DNA of 6,813 bases from Actinomycetes bacterium. GTDB taxonomy: Bacteria > Actinomycetota > Aquicultoria > CAJVYJ01. Where the stretch lies: contig JAUVQW010000058.1 of assembly GCA_030597945.1 (NCBI GenBank), positions 1 through 6,813 on the forward strand, in the 5' to 3' direction. The notes under the pieces are model-generated. The model worked only from the letters and a program-made list of their open reading frames with translations. It was not told the origin of the DNA and made no database searches. Made by a program: the position numbers and the translations under genes. Below, piece after piece: positions 4,802 to 6,813 of this stretch (positions within the stretch are counted from its first letter, which is position 1; every line of letters starts with the position of its first letter).

Positions 4802-5674
4802 TTATCCCCAAACTTCCACTCCGCTGTCGTTTGCATACTTTTTGAATCTCTTCATAAGATCGACGGTGATTGGCCCGGGATTACCATCGCTTATCATTCT
4901 CTCATCTACCGTGGTTACCGGAGCGATCTCAGCAGCCGTTCCGGTAAGAAAACTCTCATCACAGATATAGACTTCGTGTAGAGTAAGCTTCTTCTCTTCA
5001 ACCCCATAACCGGCCTCGCGTGCTAAGTCTATAACCGTATCTCTGGTAACTCCCTTTAGCGCTCCCGAACTTGTCGGCGGTGTTACAATGATCCCCTCTT
5101 CAACAATAAATAGATTATCGACGATGCACTCGGTAACGTAACCATCGGTATTTAACATAAGGCCTTCTTGGGCATCGGTCCGATTTACTTCCAGAGTAGC
5201 CATGATGTTATTTAAATAGTTCAACGATTTTATCCTGGGATTTAAGGCTTCAATATGGTTTCTCCTGGTCGAAACCGTAATTACCTTCATCCCTTTTTTA
5301 TAGATCTCATCTGGATATATCTTTATCGTATCAGCTACTATGAAAATGGACGATTTGGGACATTTGATCGGATTTAGCCCTAGGTCTCCAACTCCTCTGG
5401 TGACAACGAGACGGATATAACCATCGCTCAATTTATTTCTTCTAACTGTCTCTAAGACCGCTTCACGAAGCTCGTCTTTCTCAATCGGTACATCCATCAT
5501 AAGGACTTTGGCTCCGTCGTATAAACGTTTTAAGTGTTCGGCTAGTTTAAAAACGCGGTCATTATAGATGCGGATTCCTTCAAAGACTCCATCTCCATAC
5601 AGAAGACCATGATCGAATACAGATATCTTAGCGTCGCTTTTATCTACATATTCGCCATCAAGGTATATCTGCAA
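4802..5674 (-). CDS. ilvE: Branched-chain amino acid aminotransferase (class IV, PLP)
   Basis: A 290-residue fold-type IV PLP aminotransferase that interconverts branched-chain 2-oxo acids and Ile, Leu or Val with glutamate/2-oxoglutarate. FDHGLLYGDGVFEGIR (20-35) is the N-terminal family signature. Lys149 in RIKSLNYLNN is the Schiff-base lysine. MLNTDGYVTEC (173-183) contains the conserved Glu182. LTGTAAEIAPV (243-253) forms the phosphate-binding turn. Length is typical. The EC-IVDN segment after Glu182 differs from the more common EG-x-x-x-N form, a minor variation. D-amino-acid transaminase and aminodeoxychorismate lyase share the fold, but the LNYLNN and LTGTAAEI motifs together with the cimA context favour IlvE. 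The start is TTG, set by AAGGAGG at 5681-5687. It is the first gene of the amino-acid cluster, downstream of the cold-shock terminator. Confidence 0.93.
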   Translation of the reverse strand: MQIYLDGEYVDKSDAKISVFDHGLLYGDGVFEGIRIYNDRVFKLAEHLKRLYDGAKVLMMDVPIEKDELREAVLETVRRNKLSDGYIRLVVTRGVGDLGLNPIKCPKSSIFIVADTIKIYPDEIYKKGMKVITVSTRRNHIEALNPRIKSLNYLNNIMATLEVNRTDAQEGLMLNTDGYVTECIVDNLFIVEEGIIVTPPTSSGALKGVTRDTVIDLAREAGYGVEEKKLTLHEVYICDESFLTGTAAEIAPVTTVDERMISDGNPGPITVDLMKRFKKYANDSGVEVWG

Positions 5675-5680
5675 GAAAGC

Positions 5681-5687
5681 CCTCCTT
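5681..5687 (-). promoter_or_regulatory. Shine-Dalgarno AAGGAGG that fixes the ilvE TTG start
   Basis: A perfect AAGGAGG ends 6 nt before TTG at 5674. The protein begins MQIYLDGEYVD, as usual for the family, and there is no ATG nearby in frame upstream. Confidence 0.85.
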
Positions 5688-5711
5688 AAGGAATCTACCT
5701 TTTGATTAGCT

Positions 5712-5813
5712 ATTCTAACGAAGGAGTAAAAAAACCGCTAGTAGCAATATAAGCTCTTGGACGCAAAAAATCGATCGATTAACTGAAAGCTACTCAAAGG
5801 ATAATATTGGTAA
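5712..5813 (-). other. ilvE upstream region, promoter not clear
   Basis: Two -10-like hexamers are present on the minus strand, TATATT (5746-5751) and TAGAAT (5712-5717), each 5 of 6 to consensus, but neither has a convincing -35 box at 16-18 bp. No T-box signature or leader peptide rich in branched-chain codons was found. The stretch 5727-5747 is a degenerate copy of part of the upstream terminator. Confidence 0.35.
5727..5747 (-). repeat. Degenerate partial copy of the cold-shock terminator
   Basis: On the plus strand 5727-5747 matches 5814-5836 at 19 of 21 aligned positions with a 2-bp deletion: the A run and CCGCTAGT are identical, and CAA follows. It keeps the T run and one stem arm as seen on the minus strand but lacks the partner arm, so it should no longer terminate. 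Confidence 0.4.
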
Positions 5814-5814
5814 T

Positions 5815-5846
5815 AAAAAAAGCCCGCTAGTTACAAGCGGGCTTTT
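5815..5846 (-). terminator. Intrinsic terminator of the cold-shock gene
   Basis: GCCCGC (5822-5827) and GCGGGC (5837-5842) form a GC-rich 6-bp stem, extended by four A-T pairs, around a 9-nt loop. On the minus strand it is followed by seven T residues (5821-5815). It starts 18 bp after the cold-shock stop codon and insulates ilvE from it. Confidence 0.9.
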
Positions 5847-5863
5847 CGATACTCAAAAAAAAA

Positions 5864-6067
5864 CTAGCCTAATTTGACATTAACCGCTTGGCTCTTGCCA
5901 TTTTCACCTTCTGAGATATCAAATTCGATCTGATCTCCTTCATTCAGTGTTTTAAAGCCTTCTTGCTCGATAGCGGAGTAATGAACAAAGATATCTTCAC
6001 CAGACTCTTGCTCAATAAAACCGTAACCTTTTGAAGCGTTAAACCACTTTACTGTTCCTCGTGCCAA
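5864..6067 (-). CDS. CspA-family cold-shock protein
   Basis: A 67-residue single-domain OB-fold protein that binds single-stranded RNA and DNA, usually acting as an RNA chaperone in the cytoplasm. VKWFNASKGYGFI (6-18) contains strand 1 and RNP1 (KGYGFI, 13-18). DIFVHYSAI (25-33) contains RNP2. The aromatic binding surface is intact: Trp8, Phe9, Tyr15, Phe17, Phe27 and His29. Length is exactly that of the family and the end (AVNVKLG) is typical. The start is TTG with AGGAGG at 6075-6080 (7-nt spacing). It is a single-gene unit with its own promoter at 6116-6144 and terminator at 5815-5846. Whether it is cold-induced or constitutive cannot be told; the roughly 42-nt leader is much shorter than that of E. 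coli cspA. Confidence 0.96.
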   Translation of the reverse strand: MARGTVKWFNASKGYGFIEQESGEDIFVHYSAIEQEGFKTLNEGDQIEFDISEGENGKSQAVNVKLG

Positions 6068-6074
6068 TTCCTAA

Positions 6075-6080
6075 CCTCCT
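6075..6080 (-). promoter_or_regulatory. Shine-Dalgarno AGGAGG for the cold-shock TTG start
   Basis: AGGAGG ends 7 nt before TTG at 6067, where the canonical M-x-x-G-TVKWFN start of the family begins. No alternative ATG start exists in this frame. Confidence 0.85.
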
Positions 6081-6115
6081 ACTTAAACAAATCGTACTTA
6101 CTTATATACCTATTT

Positions 6116-6144
6116 ACCATACTATCTACATTTTTAAAAGTCAA
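6116..6144 (-). promoter_or_regulatory. Promoter of the cold-shock gene
   Basis: TTGACT (6139-6144, 5 of 6) and TATGGT (6116-6121, 4 of 6) are 17 bp apart on the minus strand. An A/T-tract just upstream of the -35 (6145-6155) resembles an UP element. The start would be near 6109. An 8-bp inverted repeat, ACATTTTT (6128-6135) and AAAAATGT (6150-6157), brackets the -35 box. Confidence 0.65.
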
Positions 6145-6166
6145 TTTAAAAAAATGTTCTTACTGC

Positions 6167-6176
6167 GGGTATACCC
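6167..6176. promoter_or_regulatory. GGGTATACCC palindrome upstream of the cold-shock promoter
   Basis: A perfect 10-bp palindrome centred about 27 bp upstream of the -35 box and overlapping a second palindrome, CCTAGG (6175-6180). It stands out as GC-rich within very AT-rich DNA. It could be an operator, or the stem of a weak terminator for the DUF808 gene, but no T run follows directly. Confidence 0.3.
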
Positions 6177-6266
6177 TAGGCGTCTTCTTTATGCAGCACG
6201 GTTGTAAATAATTTCGATTAAAAAACAATATCGGAAAATGACTAAGTAGTAGTTTTTTTACACATA

Positions 6267-6812
6267 TTACTTACCATGCCGGTTTACGGTAGCAACGAGG
6301 ACAAGCACGATGGCGCCCGCTAAAAAACCTGTAATTCCTTCCATCACCATTGGTAGAACTACTCCTATTGGCCGGCCGATGCCGGTAACCGAGATCGTAC
6401 TATGAACAATTTCTTCTATCACTTTGTGAGCGCCGGGTATTCCGTGGGTCAAAATACTTCCGCCGACTAAAAACATTGCTATCATACCGACAACTGACAG
6501 ACCTTTCATCATTTTAGGGGCAGCTATTAGCACAAATCGACCAAGACCGCGCCAGGCCTTATTTAGTATATTCTTCCCATTCTTTTGGCTGAGATATAGA
6601 CCACCATCATCCAATTTGACGATACCGGCCACTACTCCATATACGCCCACAGTCATCAATAAAGATATCCCTATCAGAACAATAACTTGACTTCCAACTG
6701 ATGCCGCAGCCACAGTTCCAAGAGTAATAATAATGATCTCAGCCGATAATATGAAATCTGTCCGGATGGCACCCCTTATCTTTTCCTTCTCGAAAGATTT
6801 AATCTGTTTTCC
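6267..6812 (-). CDS. DUF808/YedI-type inner-membrane protein, 3' part
   Basis: The reading frame is open to the right edge of the window, so only the last 181 residues are present. E. coli YedI is about 305 residues long, so roughly 120 N-terminal residues lie outside. The visible part opens with a charged helix and KIRGAIRTDFILSAEI (11-26), which closely resembles the YedI family signature. Hydrophobic segments follow at about 27-40, 44-65, 95-130 and 150-175, with a cytoplasm-like loop (KLDDGGLYLSQKNG) between. The later block MMKGLSVVGMIAMFLVGGSILTHG has the family's LMKALSIVGTLAMFLVGG pattern. The molecular function of DUF808 proteins is not established. The GTG at 6713 is an internal valine codon (LGTVAAAS), not a start. 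No obvious terminator follows; the next gene has its own promoter. Confidence 0.9.
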   Translation of the reverse strand, partial: GKQIKSFEKEKIRGAIRTDFILSAEIIIITLGTVAAASVGSQVIVLIGISLLMTVGVYGVVAGIVKLDDGGLYLSQKNGKNILNKAWRGLGRFVLIAAPKMMKGLSVVGMIAMFLVGGSILTHGIPGAHKVIEEIVHSTISVTGIGRPIGVVLPMVMEGITGFLAGAIVLVLVATVNRHGK

Positions 6813-6813
6813 G

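Noticed and set aside
4740..4981. Plus-strand ORFs over the 3' end of ilvE
   Set aside because: They are antisense to a well-supported gene, have no ribosome-binding site or protein-like features, and arise from ilvE codon structure. The same holds for other plus-strand ORFs across cimA, the FAH gene, the regulator and the first gene.
5675..5813. T-box or leader-peptide attenuator upstream of ilvE
   Set aside because: No T-box consensus sequence, no peptide rich in Ile/Leu/Val codons, and no terminator hairpin between 5813 and the ilvE start.
6711..6713. GTG at 6713 as the start of a 148-residue protein
   Set aside because: The frame is open to the window edge and upstream residues continue the DUF808 similarity, so GTG encodes an internal valine.

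Overview
The window is a compact bacterial segment of moderate-to-low GC in which every convincing gene lies on the minus strand, so it reads from high to low coordinates. Three of the seven well-supported genes (ilvE, the cold-shock gene and the response regulator) appear to start with TTG behind strong Shine-Dalgarno sequences. Intergenic stretches are AT-rich with recognisable sigma70-type promoters. This fits a Gram-positive or deep-branching bacterium, but nothing seen fixes the lineage.

Layout in transcription order. (1) 6812-6267: 3' part of a DUF808/YedI-type membrane protein gene, running in from beyond the right edge. (2) 6067-5864: a CspA-type cold-shock gene with its own promoter and a clear intrinsic terminator. 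(3) 5674-2272: an amino-acid cluster of branched-chain aminotransferase (ilvE), a 205-bp spacer that can be read as two tiny overlapping ORFs, citramalate synthase (cimA) and, 6 bp later, a fumarylacetoacetate-hydrolase-family enzyme. (4) 2134-1466: an orphan NarL/FixJ response regulator. (5) 1465-836: a 630-bp gene-free stretch with hairpins, a 21-bp-spaced direct repeat, a palindrome and a good promoter. (6) 835-635: a 66-residue cysteine-rich protein behind a long leader that can fold around its ribosome-binding site. (7) 546-10: a membrane-anchored extracytoplasmic helical protein of unknown function.

How the genes work together. CimA makes (R)-citramalate from pyruvate and acetyl-CoA, the entry to the threonine-independent isoleucine route. 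IlvE performs the last transamination of the same pathway. LeuCD/LeuB and the other Ilv enzymes are not in the window. The FAH-family protein is tightly coupled to cimA and probably acts on a 2-oxo acid or acylpyruvate, but its substrate cannot be read from the sequence. No histidine kinase accompanies the response regulator.

I found no mobile element, CRISPR array, tRNA or rRNA. The best candidates for something undescribed are the structured leader of the cysteine-rich gene, the ilvE-cimA spacer ORFs, and the repeat/hairpin cluster downstream of the response regulator. All three are inferences from unaided reading.
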